Assembly: GCA_002221445.1 (NCBI GenBank) | Contig: NMUI01000181.1 | Location: 1 to 34,922 of the forward strand | DNA: 34,922 nucleotides | Source of the DNA: Phenylobacterium zucineum | Lineage (GTDB): Bacteria > Pseudomonadota > Alphaproteobacteria > Caulobacterales > Caulobacteraceae | Reading direction: 5' to 3' | Part shown: piece after piece, positions 33,734 through 34,922 of the stretch | How the letters are laid out: each line of letters opens with the position of its first letter | Position numbering within the stretch: the stretch's first letter is position 1 | Position numbers and translations under genes: made by a program | Notes under the pieces: generated by a model | Told to the model about the DNA's origin: nothing | What the model saw: only the letters and a program-made list of their open reading frames with translations | The model's database searches: none

Positions 33734-34899
33734 GCAGCCTCCCAAACCTCATTGAGAATTTTGGCGGCCAACGCGGCCTTATCCTGCGGCAAGAAGCGGC
33801 CGTAGTGCTTGGCGACCATGTCCGGCGTGTCTTGGATCGCGTAGCTCGCTTGCTCGTAGGATCCCGTCATTTTGAGTATGTGGGTAGCGAGTACGTCGCG
33901 AACGTTGTGCGGCCCATGAGGTGGTAAGCTGGCGATCGCGCCACGGCCCGTGTATGGGTTGAAGATCCCATAGCGTTGGATCGTCAGACGCCACGCCTCA
34001 TAGAACGTGTTCTGATCGTAGCCCGCATCGCTGCTGGACCGCTTGATGGTCTTGGCGAAGAACGTGCCAGGGTCTGGAGCGCCGCGCAGCAGCAGGGGGC
34101 GATGATGATCGATCCACTCGTCGATGTTCGAGTAGAGGTTTCCTAGGTCCGGTAGCAGCAAGCGGAACGGACGACCTCCAAAGAACGACGAATGGTGGTT
34201 CTTGAAAGCCATGCTCGGAATGAAAACTTCCCACCCCCCATCCCGCTCGCTCCATCGCAGCTCTCCGCAGCGGCGATCAGCGAGCTGCCGCTCGGATCTC
34301 GGGGTGCCATCGCGGGGACAGACGAGAAGCTCCCGAAGGTTTCTCTGCCTAAGACCGAGGTGAAGCCCGAGGCGGATCAACAGTAGAGACCGGACGGCCT
34401 CCGCCTTCGATTTCGGGTATCGGCACCCATCAGGCATCAATCGCACAATCTCATCTGCGATCCTCCGATACTCGGAAAGCGGGCTGTCTGCTTCGAGCAC
34501 GGCCAAGATGGGCTCGAATGGATCCCGGTGAACTCTGGCGATCCGCTGGATCTCCTTGGCTCGCGCGAGACCGTAGGCATGCATGGTGGCGCACTCCCCA
34601 GCCCAGTTTGTGCGGGCGCGTGCGATGTCGTCTTCGGAGATGAGGCCGGGAATTGGGCGTAGGCGGTCGACAAGGCGAGGCGTTTGCGTGATCCACCCAG
34701 TCTCCGGAGCGGTCAGGACGACACCTACCCGCAGCATGTCGACTTCCCAGGCGGTGTAGAAACCGCGCCGCGCTTCCCGCCATCGGAGATACCAGTCCCA
34801 GATCGCTGGAAAGGCGAGCAAGCCAGAGCTGAGGTTGGCTAGGGAAACGCCTCGTCCCCTGACCGCTCCCCGCGGTGACGCGGCAAGAGCTCCAAACAT
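33730..34899 (-). CDS. Tyrosine recombinase / phage-type integrase
   Basis: 389-aa site-specific recombinase. The catalytic domain fills the second half: R184 in LGLRQRNLREL, a likely K233 in the beta-hairpin SMAFKNHH, H331 and R334 in HNVRD, and the nucleophile Y366 in KHYGRF, 32 residues after the HxxR Arg, as expected. The N-terminal half is long and unrelated to standard arm-binding or SAM-like domains by eye. An in-frame TGA at 34917-34915 limits extension, so the ORF is complete unless a frame break lies upstream. It is co-oriented and overlapping with the 239-aa gene. It marks an integrative element whose other end is outside the window. Confidence 0.88.
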   Translation of the reverse strand: MFGALAASPRGAVRGRGVSLANLSSGLLAFPAIWDWYLRWREARRGFYTAWEVDMLRVGVVLTAPETGWITQTPRLVDRLRPIPGLISEDDIARARTNWAGECATMHAYGLARAKEIQRIARVHRDPFEPILAVLEADSPLSEYRRIADEIVRLMPDGCRYPKSKAEAVRSLLLIRLGLHLGLRQRNLRELLVCPRDGTPRSERQLADRRCGELRWSERDGGWEVFIPSMAFKNHHSSFFGGRPFRLLLPDLGNLYSNIDEWIDHHRPLLLRGAPDPGTFFAKTIKRSSSDAGYDQNTFYEAWRLTIQRYGIFNPYTGRGAIASLPPHGPHNVRDVLATHILKMTGSYEQASYAIQDTPDMVAKHYGRFLPQDKAALAAKILNEVWEAA

Positions 34900-34922
34900 T
34901 AGAGCATAGTCCGATCAGATTG

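Noticed and set aside
1-34922. CRISPR arrays, rRNA operons, complete insertion sequences
   Set aside because: No regularly spaced long repeats, rRNA signatures or transposase genes with terminal repeats were found on either strand.

Overview
The window reads as chromosomal DNA of a Caulobacterales-type alphaproteobacterium. The evidence is a full-length CtrA cell-cycle regulator (231 aa, C-terminal Ala-Ala), a fliF-fliG-flbE-fliN-flbD flagellar operon in the Caulobacter order, an alpha-type SspB adaptor, and a circularly permuted two-piece tmRNA with an AANDNFAEE-type tag. Genus cannot be fixed by eye.

Layout. 1-12,450: ctrA (-) with a GANTC-rich upstream region; a small membrane protein, fliI and fliJ (+); phzF-like and DUF4282-like genes (-); then the operon fliF-fliG-flbE-fliN-flbD-flhA (-). 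Two copies of a dispersed palindromic repeat bracket this block. 12,450-18,400 (-): a secreted serine beta-lactamase-fold hydrolase with C-terminal membrane segments, a secreted C13/caspase-like peptidase, a hotdog thioesterase, sspB, and a secreted alkylsulfatase. 18,525-18,810: two-piece tmRNA. 18,851-24,207: yciB/ispZ-like, ilvH, NUDIX, a TPR/ATP-grasp-like protein, an exported cyclophilin, a VIT1-family transporter and a DUF1993 protein. 24,230-28,778: a second alkylsulfatase-like protein with an altered metal motif, a GST, folE, a BLUF blue-light receptor, a truncated haemoglobin and a GFA-family protein. 28,780-32,587: ilvB behind a leader-peptide attenuator, then miaA and serB, which diverge from overlapping start codons. 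32,588-34,922: a probable mobile or island edge, with iterated 22-bp-spaced repeats, a protein with possible ADP-ribosyltransferase-like motifs and a tyrosine recombinase.

How the parts connect. CtrA and FlbD are the usual cell-cycle and flagellar regulators of this lineage, and the flagellar genes here encode the MS ring, switch and export apparatus. SspB (the ssrA-tag adaptor for ClpXP) lies about 2 kb from the tmRNA that encodes the tag. ilvB and ilvH encode the two acetolactate synthase subunits but are separated by 8.7 kb. folE and the BLUF gene lie 7 nt apart and are probably co-transcribed.

Caution on quality: at least eleven single-base frame breaks interrupt otherwise well-conserved genes (fliI twice, fliJ, flbD, serine hydrolase, C13 peptidase, alkylsulfatase twice, TPR/ATP-grasp, haemoglobin, ilvB). 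Most look like one base lost from a homopolymer. I reconstructed these genes across the breaks and treat the breaks as probable sequencing errors, not pseudogenes. The most novel material is the integrase-linked right edge, the altered-motif alkylsulfatase paralogue, the ilv leader peptide and the BLUF-folE pair.
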